From the NCBI GenBank assembly GCA_031278025.1, contig JAITLF010000130.1, positions 1-5,284 on the forward strand: DNA of 5,284 nucleotides, read 5' to 3'. The notes under the pieces were generated by a model that did not search any database, was not told the origin of the DNA, and saw only the letters and a list, made by a program, of their open reading frames with translations. Shown piece after piece: positions 1-5,271 of the stretch. This stretch comes from Treponema sp. Its GTDB lineage: Bacteria > Spirochaetota > Spirochaetia > Treponematales > Breznakiellaceae. A program made the position numbers and the translations under genes. How positions within the stretch are numbered: position 1 is the stretch's first letter; the number at the start of each line of letters is the position of its first letter.

Positions 1-113
1 TGGTCGATGAGGTAGTTCACGGTATGCTCAAAGGAGCCGGGTATGAGATGTTCCTCAAGGGAGACGGTCAGGAATAATCCCTGAGATTTATCAAAGTATT
101 TATAACGGGCCAT
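1..113 (-). CDS. IS1182-family-like transposase, N-terminal part (cut by window edge)
   Basis: Reading leftward from the ATG at 113-111, the frame gives MARYKYFDKSQ followed by LFLTVSLEEH and LIPGSFEHTVNYLID, 37 full codons before the window ends. The pattern 'MxRYKYxDxSQ...FLxVxLExxLxPGxFEHxxNxLI' is, from my knowledge of the family, the usual start of IS1182-type DDE transposases (DUF772-like N-terminal domain). Such enzymes cut and join the ends of their own insertion sequence. The catalytic DDE residues would lie outside the window, so I cannot say whether the copy is intact. No good Shine-Dalgarno sequence precedes the ATG. The IS end should lie within the next one or two hundred bases to the right, but I could not locate its terminal repeat without the other end. 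Another transposase relic of the same family lies at 4161-4624. Confidence 0.75.
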   Translation of the reverse strand, partial: MARYKYFDKSQGLFLTVSLEEHLIPGSFEHTVNYLID

Positions 114-123
114 AATAAAGAAG

Positions 124-144
124 AGTATACCACACTATTAGTGT
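124..144 (-). promoter_or_regulatory. Candidate transposase promoter element with palindrome
   Basis: On the minus strand, TATACT (129-124) resembles a -10 box and lies 10 bases upstream of the transposase ATG. Immediately upstream is a perfect palindrome, ACACTA-T-TAGTGT (132-144), which would fall between the -10 and any -35 element. No convincing -35 hexamer is visible (TATACA at 152-147 is poor). An operator or a self-control site is possible but unproven. Confidence 0.25.
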
Positions 145-212
145 TTTGTATATTAATTCGACAGCCTCAACACACTTGTACTTACTACACTACGAACCCC
201 CCAAAAAACAAT

Positions 213-267
213 CCCTTTGAGGGGCCTCCGGACTCCCCGTAACAATTACGGGTTTCCGAATAGTCCG
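213..267 (+). other. Overlapping inverted repeats upstream of the HAD gene
   Basis: Four pairings are visible. Helix A is CCCT (213-216) with AGGG (220-223). Helix B is GGGG (221-224) with CCCC (235-238). Helix C is a perfect 7-bp hairpin, CCCGTAA-CAA-TTACGGG (236-252), followed by TTT. Helix D is CGGACT (229-234) with AGTCCG (262-267), which encloses helix C. B shares bases with both A and C, so they exclude one another; C and D can coexist. This could be a structured mRNA leader or attenuator, or the remains of a mobile-element end. No known riboswitch class is recognisable. The region lies 29 bases before the ATG at 296. Confidence 0.35.
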
Positions 268-295
268 AACCGGCGAATTATTGTACAGTACGGGT

Positions 296-1153
296 ATGAA
301 GACAGCAAAAAGAAGCGCGGACCGGCAAAAAATAAAGGCCCTGGCCTTTGATTTGGACGGTACCCTTTTAGCCCCCGGCGCCGTCTTAACCGGGCGCACC
401 CGGAAGACGCTACGGGCCTGTATGGACCGGGGTATGCGGATCGTCATCGCCACCGGACGGTCCGCCGTTTCCGCAGACCGGTACCGGCGGGAGATAGGCT
501 TCGCCGGGCCAATGGTATGCTTTAACGGCGCCCTGGTTGTGGCCATGCCCGAAGGGGAAACCCTGCGGCTTTGCCATCTGGACCCCCTTGTCGCGGAGTT
601 CTGCGTGGACCTGTCCCGGCGCATGGATGTGTATTATCAGGCGTACTTTACCCGGTCCCTGGAATCCGGCGGGGAACTCCTTATGGGGGAAAAGGAGTGT
701 CCCGAAGCCGCCGGCTACCGGAATCATACGGGGATTCAGCCGGTGTTCGGGGACCTTAGGGCGGTTCTGGGGGCGGCGGATTTCGAAGGCTGTATCAAAA
801 GCATGTTCCTGGCCGCGCCTGAGGTCCTGGACCGGATACGCCCCTGCCTTGAGGAGCGGTTCGGCGATAGGGTCTACCTCACCAAGAGTTCCCCGACTTT
901 TCTGGAGGTTCTTTCCGCCGGGGTGAGCAAGGGGTCCGGCCTTCAGTGCGTCATGGACCACCACGGCTTTTCCCCGGAAGAGGTCATCGCCTTTGGGGAC
1001 GAGGAGAACGACCTGCCCATGTTCCCCGTCGCGGGTTTTGCCGGCGCCCCGGCCAACGCCCAGGATGCGGTGCGCGCCGCGGCGGACTTCGTTACCGGCG
1101 CAAACACCGAAGACGGGGTAGCGTTTTTCCTCGCCGATTTCTTCGGGCTCTAG
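296..1153 (+). CDS. Cof-type HAD-IIB family hydrolase (sugar- or cofactor-phosphate phosphatase)
   Basis: A 285-residue protein with all four HAD motifs in order. Motif I is FDLDGTLL with Asp19 (nucleophile) and Asp21. Motif II is IATGRS with Thr53. Motif III is Lys212 in GVSKG. Motif IV is GDEENDLPM with Asp235 and Asp239. The NGA at 77-79 and the long insert between motifs II and III (about residues 80-205) fit the C2B cap of the Cof/YbiV/YidA type. Length is normal for the family (about 260-290). Such cytosolic Mg-dependent enzymes remove phosphate from sugar phosphates, pyridoxal phosphate or flavin nucleotides; the substrate cannot be read from sequence. I chose the ATG at 296 because it begins 18 residues before the motif-I strand. 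A TTG at 281 would add five residues. Neither start has a good Shine-Dalgarno sequence. The gene is on the same strand as purB but is separated from it by 87 bp with a weak hairpin and a new promoter, so it is probably a separate unit. Confidence 0.9.
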   Translation: MKTAKRSADRQKIKALAFDLDGTLLAPGAVLTGRTRKTLRACMDRGMRIVIATGRSAVSADRYRREIGFAGPMVCFNGALVVAMPEGETLRLCHLDPLVAEFCVDLSRRMDVYYQAYFTRSLESGGELLMGEKECPEAAGYRNHTGIQPVFGDLRAVLGAADFEGCIKSMFLAAPEVLDRIRPCLEERFGDRVYLTKSSPTFLEVLSAGVSKGSGLQCVMDHHGFSPEEVIAFGDEENDLPMFPVAGFAGAPANAQDAVRAAADFVTGANTEDGVAFFLADFFGL

Positions 1154-1168
1154 GCGGGGCGTCAGGAA

Positions 1169-1190
1169 GCCGGTTAATCCCGGTGTTTTT
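1169..1190 (+). terminator. Weak terminator-like hairpin after the HAD gene
   Basis: CCGG (1170-1173), a 6-base loop, then CCGG (1180-1183) form a short stem, extendable by a G-T pair (1169/1184), followed by five Ts (1186-1190). The stem is short for an intrinsic terminator, so it may be leaky. Its place right before the purB promoter fits the end of the HAD transcript. Confidence 0.3.
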
Positions 1191-1226
1191 GCGGCAATGC
1201 GCCTGCTGGACAAACATTTTGCGGCA
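1187..1226 (+). repeat. Direct and inverted repeats in the purB promoter
   Basis: TTTTGCGGCA occurs twice, at 1187-1196 and 1217-1226. The copies are 30 bases apart start to start, close to three helical turns. The second copy sits in the spacer of the purB promoter. In addition GCCTGC (1201-1206) and GCAGGC (1224-1229) form an inverted repeat that brackets the -35 box and ends right at the -10 box. Paired sites in this position could bind a repressor controlling purine synthesis, but no specific regulator can be named. Confidence 0.35.
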
Positions 1227-1235
1227 GGCCATAAT
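1207..1235 (+). promoter_or_regulatory. Sigma-70-type promoter for purB-guaB
   Basis: TGGACA (1207-1212) matches TTGACA at five of six bases. CATAAT (1230-1235) matches TATAAT at five of six. The spacer is exactly 17 bases. The expected transcription start is about 1241-1243, which is the purB ATG itself (1241-1243). The transcript would therefore have almost no 5' leader, in line with the absence of any Shine-Dalgarno sequence before that ATG. Confidence 0.65.
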
Positions 1236-1240
1236 CGTGT

Positions 1241-2668
1241 ATGGAAGATCGTAACTTATTTCAAAATCTATCGCCCATCGATCACCGGTATTCGGTTTCC
1301 GAAAAAGATGTTTTCGATTCCCTTTTGCCCTGGCTCTCGGAGGAGGCTTCAATTACGGCGTGCGTCAGGGCGGAAATAGCCCTGGTTACCGCCCATCTGG
1401 AAATCCGGGGGGCCCTTACGCCGGAAGTCCGGGCGGGCCTGGAAATGGCCGGCGCGTCGGTGAAAGCGGCGGAGGTCTACGCCGAGGAGGAAAAGACCCG
1501 GCATACCATCCGGGCTTTGGTGAATGTCCTCAAGGCCCGTGTCCCCCCGGAGACGGCGCCCCTGGTACACCTGGGGGCAACTAGCGCGGACATCCTGGAT
1601 ACCGGCCTTTCCTGGCGCATACGCGGGGCGGTTCGGGAAGCGATCCTGCCCCGGTTGAAGAAGCTGGAACTGCTGCTCTGCGCCGTTGTTGAAAAAGAGG
1701 CGGAGACCCCCCAGGTGGGCCGCACCCACGGCCAACATGCGGTGCCGGTTACCCTGGGCTTTGCCTTTGCCGAGTATGCGTCGCGGCTGGGTAAGTCCGT
1801 CATTGAGCTGGAGCGCCGTGCGGGGCAGCTTAAAGGTAAACTTGCCGGCGCGGTGGGGGCCTATAACGCCCTGTGCATGATAGTCCGGGACCCGGAAGAC
1901 CTGGAGCGGCGGTACCTTGCGGAACTGGGCCTTGAGCCTTCGGAACATTCCACCCAGCTTGTGGAGCCAGAGTACCTGCTCAGGCTGCTGCTGGAGATCA
2001 ACCTCGCCTTCGGCATCATCGCCAATCTAGCCGACGATCTGAGGAACCTCCAGCGTACGGAAATCGGGGAACTGCGGGAGGGCTTTGCCGCAGACCAGGT
2101 GGGGTCTTCTACCATGCCCCAAAAGCGGAACCCCTGGAACTCCGAACACGTCAAAAGTCTCTGGAAAGCCTTTATGCCGCGGGTTATCACCTTTTACCTG
2201 GACCAGATCAGCGAACACCAGCGGGACCTTACCAACTCGGCGAGCCAGCGGTTTATCGCCGACTATCTCACCGGGTTCTGCCTCGCGGTAAGCCGCATGA
2301 CCTCCGTCGTCGAAGGGCTGCGCGCGGACCGTGAACGGCTTCTTGCGAACCTCCGGGGCGTGGTTCCTAGCGGGATTTTGGCGGAGCCGGCCTACATCCT
2401 GCTTGCGGAGACCGGGGTCTCCGATGCCCACGAGGTGATACGCCGTATCACCCTAAAGGCGGAAAAAGAAGGGCTGACGTTTGCGCAAGCCCTGGCCGGC
2501 GAGAAAGCGGTTTTTGACCGCATCGCCGGGAAGATGGCGGAACTGAAGATAGCGCCGTCCAAAGCGGACGCCCTATCCTTTTTCGACCATCCCGAACAGT
2601 ACCGCGGCCTTTCGGCGACGAAGGCAGGAACCATCGCGGCAAAATATAAAAAGCTAATGGAAAATTAA
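1241..2668 (+). CDS. purB: Adenylosuccinate lyase
   Basis: A 475-residue cytosolic enzyme of the fumarase/aspartase superfamily. It splits fumarate from SAICAR (giving AICAR in IMP synthesis) and from adenylosuccinate (giving AMP). Visible hallmarks are NLSPIDHRY near the N-terminus (residues 9-17), TRH with His88, VHLGATSADILDT with His110, the catalytic-region GRTHGQHAVP with His163, and the superfamily signature GSSTMPQKRNP at 288-298 on the mobile catalytic loop. The C-terminal helical domain follows and the protein ends at KKLMEN. The length fits the longer members of the family, which are usually 430-480 residues. The ATG at 1241 is chosen because the conserved N-terminus begins within ten residues of it; there is no Shine-Dalgarno sequence and the promoter lies immediately upstream. 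The stop codon is overlapped by the guaB ribosome binding site, so the two genes are co-transcribed. No broken motif is seen. Confidence 0.96.
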   Translation: MEDRNLFQNLSPIDHRYSVSEKDVFDSLLPWLSEEASITACVRAEIALVTAHLEIRGALTPEVRAGLEMAGASVKAAEVYAEEEKTRHTIRALVNVLKARVPPETAPLVHLGATSADILDTGLSWRIRGAVREAILPRLKKLELLLCAVVEKEAETPQVGRTHGQHAVPVTLGFAFAEYASRLGKSVIELERRAGQLKGKLAGAVGAYNALCMIVRDPEDLERRYLAELGLEPSEHSTQLVEPEYLLRLLLEINLAFGIIANLADDLRNLQRTEIGELREGFAADQVGSSTMPQKRNPWNSEHVKSLWKAFMPRVITFYLDQISEHQRDLTNSASQRFIADYLTGFCLAVSRMTSVVEGLRADRERLLANLRGVVPSGILAEPAYILLAETGVSDAHEVIRRITLKAEKEGLTFAQALAGEKAVFDRIAGKMAELKIAPSKADALSFFDHPEQYRGLSATKAGTIAAKYKKLMEN

Positions 2669-2673
2669 GGAGG
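2666..2673 (+). promoter_or_regulatory. Strong guaB ribosome binding site overlapping the purB stop
   Basis: TAAGGAGG starts on the purB stop codon (TAA, 2666-2668) and ends four bases before the guaB ATG at 2678. It fixes the guaB start and allows ribosomes finishing purB to re-initiate. It contrasts with purB itself, which has no such site. Confidence 0.85.
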
Positions 2674-2677
2674 AACT

Positions 2678-4114
2678 ATGTTTACCGAAGCCTATTCCTA
2701 TGATGATGTCCTGCTCCTGCCGGGGTATTCCGATATCCTGCCCAAAGACTGTGATGTCAGGACCACGCTCTGCGCGGATGTGCGGCTTAACGCGCCGATT
2801 ATTTCCGCGGCCATGGATACCGTAACCGAAGAAAAGCTGGCCATTGCCATAGCGCTGGAAGGAGGGTCCGGGGTGATACACCGGAACTTGAGTCCCGAAG
2901 AGCAGGCCGCTCAGGTGGCGAATGTGAAGCGCTACCTTAACTGGGTTATTGATTCCCCGGTAACGGTAGGGGAAGATGCCAAAGTTCGGGATGTAAAGAT
3001 AATGATGAACCGGTTCCGGGTTTCCGGCATGCCGGTTTTGGACGGGGATGGCCGCCTGGTGGGAATCATCACGAACCGGGACCTCCGGTTTTGCAGGGAC
3101 GACAGTCTTGCGGTTGTCGACGTGATGACAAAAAATCCGGTGGTGGTGGAAGGCGCCCCTTCGGTTTCCGGCGCACGGGAGAAATTCGACAAACACCGGA
3201 TAGAAAAGCTGCCGGTGGTGGATTCCCAGGGACGCCTTACCGGGCTTATAACCGTCAAGGATATGGAAAAACACGACCGCTATCCCCAGGCCGCCACCGA
3301 TAAGGCGGGCCGGCTCATCGTCGGAGCGGCGGTGTCTCCCCAGGATTACCCCAAACGGCTTCCGCTCCTTAAAACCGCCAAAGTTGATTACCTGGTTTTG
3401 GATACCGCCCACGGCGATTCCAGAAACGTGATGGAAGCGGTACGGGACATCAAAGAGAAGTTCGGCATACCGGTCATCGGGGGGAATGCGGTCTCCCGCG
3501 AAGGAACCCGCAGGCTTATCGAAGCCGGGGCCGATGCGGTAAAAGTCGGGGTAGGTCCCGGTTCCATCTGTACCACACGGGTAGTCGCGGGCATAGGGGT
3601 ACCCCAGTTTACCGCCGTCTGGGAATGCGCCGAAGAAGCCGCCGCGTCCGGCATTCCGGTTATCGCCGACGGGGGCATTAAATTTTCCGGGGACATTACC
3701 AAAGCCATCGGCGCCGGCGCCAATGTGGTGATGATAGGGAACCTCTTTGCGGGACTAAAGGAAGCGCCGGGCCAGGAGATCATCTTCGACGGACGCATCT
3801 ACAAAGAATACCGGGGCATGGGGAGCCTGGGCGCCCTCAACGCCGGCAGCGGGGACCGCTACCAGATTGCCCGCGACGAGGCGCCGGTTCCGGAGGGCAT
3901 AGAAGGCCGGGTTCCCTACAAGGGGGGGATGCGGAACTATCTGCACCAGCTGGTTTCCGGCCTAAGAAAGGGCATGGGGTACTGCGGCTGTAAAAACATT
4001 GAGGAACTGAAGAAGTACCGGAAATTTGTCAGGATCACTGCCGCAGGCCTGCGGGAAAGCCACGCCCACGACGTAACCATTACCCAAGAAGCGCCGAATT
4101 ACTCACCCTCCTAA
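2678..4114 (+). CDS. guaB: Inosine-5'-monophosphate dehydrogenase
   Basis: A 478-residue enzyme that oxidises IMP to XMP with NAD, the committed step to guanine nucleotides. The TIM-barrel catalytic domain begins with [12 protein letters not shown] and SAAMDTVTE. It is interrupted by a pair of CBS domains at about residues 94-199 ([19 protein letters not shown], then [19 protein letters not shown]), which in this family bind nucleotides and modulate activity. The barrel resumes with LDTAHGDS (Asp242), GGN (268-270) and the active-site loop [11 protein letters not shown] with catalytic Cys298. The phosphate-site DGG (331-333), YRGMGSLGA, the mobile flap [13 protein letters not shown] (about 405-417) and the family C-terminus [12 protein letters not shown] follow. 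The loop before the flap ([15 protein letters not shown]) is shorter than in many bacterial enzymes, such as E. coli. HGDS replaces the commoner HGHS. Otherwise it is canonical and presumably active. It is the second gene of the purB-guaB operon; its probable original terminator is at 4747-4780. Confidence 0.97.
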   Translation: MFTEAYSYDDVLLLPGYSDILPKDCDVRTTLCADVRLNAPIISAAMDTVTEEKLAIAIALEGGSGVIHRNLSPEEQAAQVANVKRYLNWVIDSPVTVGEDAKVRDVKIMMNRFRVSGMPVLDGDGRLVGIITNRDLRFCRDDSLAVVDVMTKNPVVVEGAPSVSGAREKFDKHRIEKLPVVDSQGRLTGLITVKDMEKHDRYPQAATDKAGRLIVGAAVSPQDYPKRLPLLKTAKVDYLVLDTAHGDSRNVMEAVRDIKEKFGIPVIGGNAVSREGTRRLIEAGADAVKVGVGPGSICTTRVVAGIGVPQFTAVWECAEEAAASGIPVIADGGIKFSGDITKAIGAGANVVMIGNLFAGLKEAPGQEIIFDGRIYKEYRGMGSLGALNAGSGDRYQIARDEAPVPEGIEGRVPYKGGMRNYLHQLVSGLRKGMGYCGCKNIEELKKYRKFVRITAAGLRESHAHDVTITQEAPNYSPS

Positions 4115-4122
4115 TTTTATCG

Positions 4123-4145
4123 GGGGGCCAGAGCGTGTCAAAACT
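4123..4145 (+). repeat. Left terminal inverted repeat of the IS remnant
   Basis: GGGGCCAGAGCGTGTCAAAA with flanking bases pairs, as reverse complement, with 4672-4694, with three mismatches. It lies on the side of the transposase C-terminus. An internal CAGAG/CTCTG pair followed by TCTTTTT could act as a weak terminator for guaB. Confidence 0.7.
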
Positions 4146-4160
4146 CTGTCTTTTTAGTCA

Positions 4161-4624
4161 TTAAGGAGCTAAGAGTAGGAGAGCAAGCAGGTATGATTTT
4201 CCAGTAAGGAAGGAGCGGCGGAGAACAACGCTCTCACCTATATCCTGTACGCTGTTGTATCCCCATCGGCGACAACGGCCGCCGCCGTCTGTACGCTGTA
4301 GCATACTTCCATCTTGCCGTTGGCCATCATTAACCGGCTGTCCCCGTCGGTTAGTGATTTTTGTGTCCCTTCGGTCCGCTCAGGGTCTTCCTCATAGGGT
4401 TTATACCGCTCTTTCCGCTCGGATAATTCCTTTACGATCCGCCGGATTTCCGCAGTGGTCTTTTCCCCTCCCGCAGTGTTTTCCTTCCCATCGGTGTCCT
4501 CCATCTCCCGCAGATACGCCGCTATTTGTGCCTCATGTCGGTCTATCCGGTCCCGCGGCTTCCCCCACTCGCACGGGATTGTTGTTGTCAACATAATCTC
4601 CCACGCTTCCCGGCAGTAATACAT
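4161..4624 (-). pseudogene. Degenerate IS1182-type transposase (internal deletion)
   Basis: From the ATG at 4624 a 128-codon frame runs to a stop at 4240-4238. Its middle reads RIDRHEAQIAAYLREMEDTD, then after a charged helical stretch SLTDGDSRLM and MEVCYSVQTA. From family knowledge this matches the central part of IS1182-type transposases (about 'SLTDPDxRLM...NG...VGYNVQTAVD'). The N-terminal DUF772 portion is missing: the first 24 residues do not look like the family. After QTA the family pattern stops. In a different frame the minus strand then reads RRWGYNSVQDIG and ends at a TAA at 4163-4161; RRWGYN resembles the C-terminal 'KRxWGYN' region of these transposases. The simplest reading is an internal deletion joining the middle to the C-terminus out of frame. 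The repeat ACAGCGTACAG at both sides of the join (4289-4299 and 4245-4255, forward coordinates) may mark it. Not a working enzyme. Confidence 0.7.
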
Positions 4625-4669
4625 ACTACCCCCAAGAGGGTGCTTTACTGTTTTGATGGCGTTGTTTCT

Positions 4670-5035
4670 CTATTTTTGACACGGTCTGGGCCCCTGGCCC
4701 TCCGGATATCGTCTTCCTCCCCAGGGCGAGCGCATTAAAACCCCCGCCGGGGCTCCGGTGTTGCCGGACCCCGGTTTTTTGATCAGAAACCCGGGTTTGT
4801 GCTGCGCAAAAACATTTTTCCCCAGCGCAAAAACACTTTTCCGTAGCGCAAAAACACTTTTCCGTAGCGCAAAAACACTTTTGTGCAGCGCAAAAACACT
4901 TTTCCGCAGCGCAAAAACATTTTTGCGGCGCAAAAATCCGGGTTTGCACGCCGCAGGCCCCGCTGCCGTCAGTTGCCGGTAGTACCGCCGGTACCGCCGC
5001 CAGAAACCGCATACATAGAGTCGGATGTTTTTCAT
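4670..5035 (-). CDS. Small basic protein with seven-residue repeats, unknown function
   Basis: A 121-residue minus-strand frame that I do not recognise. Its start is well supported: GGAGG (5047-5043) lies seven bases before the ATG, and that ATG overlaps the stop of the upstream gene as ATGA (5035-5032). Residues 1-30 are rich in Arg and Tyr (FWRRYRRYYRQL). Residues 31-86 are eight consecutive heptads: KPGFLRR, KNVFALR, KSVFALH, KSVFALR twice, KSVFALG, KNVFAQH, KPGFLIK. Lys at position 1 and Phe at position 4 never change. The tail is Gly/Pro-rich. No signal peptide or clear membrane segment is seen; net charge is strongly positive. The DNA of residues 86-97 also forms the intrinsic terminator at 4747-4780, and the stop codon lies in the end of the IS remnant, so the C-terminus is probably not original. 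The repeat DNA is open in other frames as well, so translation of this frame rests mainly on the start signals. Confidence 0.45.
   Translation of the reverse strand: MKNIRLYVCGFWRRYRRYYRQLTAAGPAACKPGFLRRKNVFALRKSVFALHKSVFALRKSVFALRKSVFALGKNVFAQHKPGFLIKKPGSGNTGAPAGVLMRSPWGGRRYPEGQGPRPCQK
4672..4694 (-). repeat. Right terminal inverted repeat of the IS remnant
   Basis: Contains TTTTTGACACGGTCTGGG and then CCC, the imperfect inverted partner of 4123-4145. It lies about 50 bases upstream of the transposase relic's ATG, as expected for an IS 5' end. The stop codon (TAG at 4672-4670) of the neighbouring repeat-protein gene touches its inner edge. Confidence 0.7.
4747..4780 (+). terminator. Strong intrinsic terminator, probably the displaced guaB terminator
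   Basis: CCGGGG-C-TCCGG (4747-4758), loop TGTTG, then CCGGACCCCGG (4764-4774) form an 11-bp GC-rich stem with one bulged C. Six Ts follow (4775-4780). No plus-strand gene ends nearby; the nearest is guaB, 632 bases upstream. Taking out the IS remnant (4123-4694) would place the stem about 60 bases after the guaB stop, a normal spacing. On the other strand the hairpin is followed after six bases by TTTT, so it may also work weakly in the minus direction. Confidence 0.75.
4778..4945 (-). repeat. Eight-unit 21-bp tandem repeat array
   Basis: Eight direct units of exactly 21 bp lie without spacers. The inner six carry GCGCAAAAACA, then C or T and TTTT, with about five variable bases. The outer two are diverged and share CCGGGTTTG (4791-4799 and 4938-4946). 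Each unit is partly self-complementary; the clearest case is CGCAAAAA-CA-TTTTTGCG (4910-4927). Because 21 is a multiple of three, the array is a heptapeptide repeat in the minus-strand gene at 4670-5035. Copy number could change by slippage without breaking the frame. Confidence 0.9.
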
Positions 5036-5271
5036 TGCCGCGCCTCCACATACCGTCCGCCGTGTCCGGTTGTCTGGCGGTTAAGGGAGATACCGTTACT
5101 GTCCGCTCCTCCGCGCCGGAAGGCGCCGCTCCCCCAGTCGGTCAGTTTCAATTCTTTTGTTACCAGCGTTACTTGATTCTCCAACCCCTTCTTTGCGGCA
5201 AGTAGTCTGTGTCCCCGCTCCGGCGCCCAGGATACCTCTTTCCCTGCTTTGCGTATCCGTTCCGACAACAT
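5032..5271 (-). CDS. Small hypothetical protein, first gene of a coupled pair
   Basis: A 79-residue minus-strand frame, not recognised. From the ATG at 5271 it begins MLSERIRKAGKEVSWAPERG, has a charged, probably helical stretch up to about residue 45 (LENQVTLVTKELKLTD), and then a Gly/Arg/Asn-rich tail ending GGRYVEARQ. GGAG lies eight bases before the ATG, which supports this start. The frame is also open to the window edge, so a longer protein starting outside is possible. Its TGA stop overlaps the next gene's ATG (ATGA, 5035-5032), the usual sign of translational coupling. It has no membrane segment or signal peptide. A small accessory or phage-derived protein is a guess from size and setting only. 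Confidence 0.45.
   Translation of the reverse strand: MLSERIRKAGKEVSWAPERGHRLLAAKKGLENQVTLVTKELKLTDWGSGAFRRGGADSNGISLNRQTTGHGGRYVEARQ
5043..5047 (-). promoter_or_regulatory. Ribosome binding site deciding the start at 5035
   Basis: GGAGG on the minus strand, seven bases upstream of the ATG at 5035, lies inside the end of the preceding gene. It selects this frame over the competing frame that begins at 5051, which has no comparable site, and so tells which reading of the 21-bp array is likely translated. Confidence 0.6.

Larger units (their letters stand above)
4123..4694 (-). mobile_element. Deleted IS1182-like insertion sequence remnant (about 570 bp)
   Basis: The element is bounded by imperfect terminal inverted repeats at 4123-4145 and 4672-4694 that agree at 20 of 23 positions, with core TTTTGACACG and TCTGG. 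Inside is a minus-strand relic of a transposase. A full IS of this family is about 1.5-1.9 kb, so more than 1 kb has been lost and it cannot move on its own; it might be mobilised by a relative if the ends still work. It begins 8 bases after the guaB stop. Its right end lies at the 3' end of the minus-strand gene at 4670-5035. Exact outer borders and a target duplication are uncertain: the outermost GGGGCC/GGGCCCC parts could belong to the target rather than the IS. Apart from the transposase relic, the interior shows no other gene. Confidence 0.7.

Noticed and set aside
410..1213. Long minus-strand frame (267 residues) opposite the HAD gene
   Set aside because: It is antisense to a gene with all four HAD motifs, and its product resembles no family; GC-rich codon bias explains the open frame.
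2654..3412. Long minus-strand frame (252 residues) opposite guaB
   Set aside because: It is antisense to a clearly conserved IMP dehydrogenase, and its composition is typical of a shadow frame.
4129..4155. CAGAG-loop-CTCTG followed by TCTTTTT as the guaB terminator
   Set aside because: The stem is only 5 bp with a 10-base loop and lies in the IS terminal repeat. It may act weakly, but it is not convincing as the native terminator given the much stronger hairpin at 4747-4780.
4255..4596. Plus-strand 113-residue frame inside the IS remnant
   Set aside because: It is antisense to recognisable transposase sequence and has no start signals.
4778..4945. Possible CRISPR array
   Set aside because: The units are 21 bp and directly abut with no unique spacers, and no cas gene is visible. 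It is a tandem repeat.
4758..4982. Plus-strand 74-residue frame with AKTLFRS repeats
   Set aside because: It starts inside the terminator hairpin, has no ribosome binding site, and is the complement of the same repeat array.
4626..5051. Minus-strand 141-residue frame with repeated Cys motifs (EKCFCA), suggestive of metal binding
   Set aside because: It is an alternative frame of the same array. Its ATG lacks a ribosome binding site, while the competing frame starting at 5035 has GGAGG and an ATGA overlap. The Cys pattern is a by-product of the repeat DNA.
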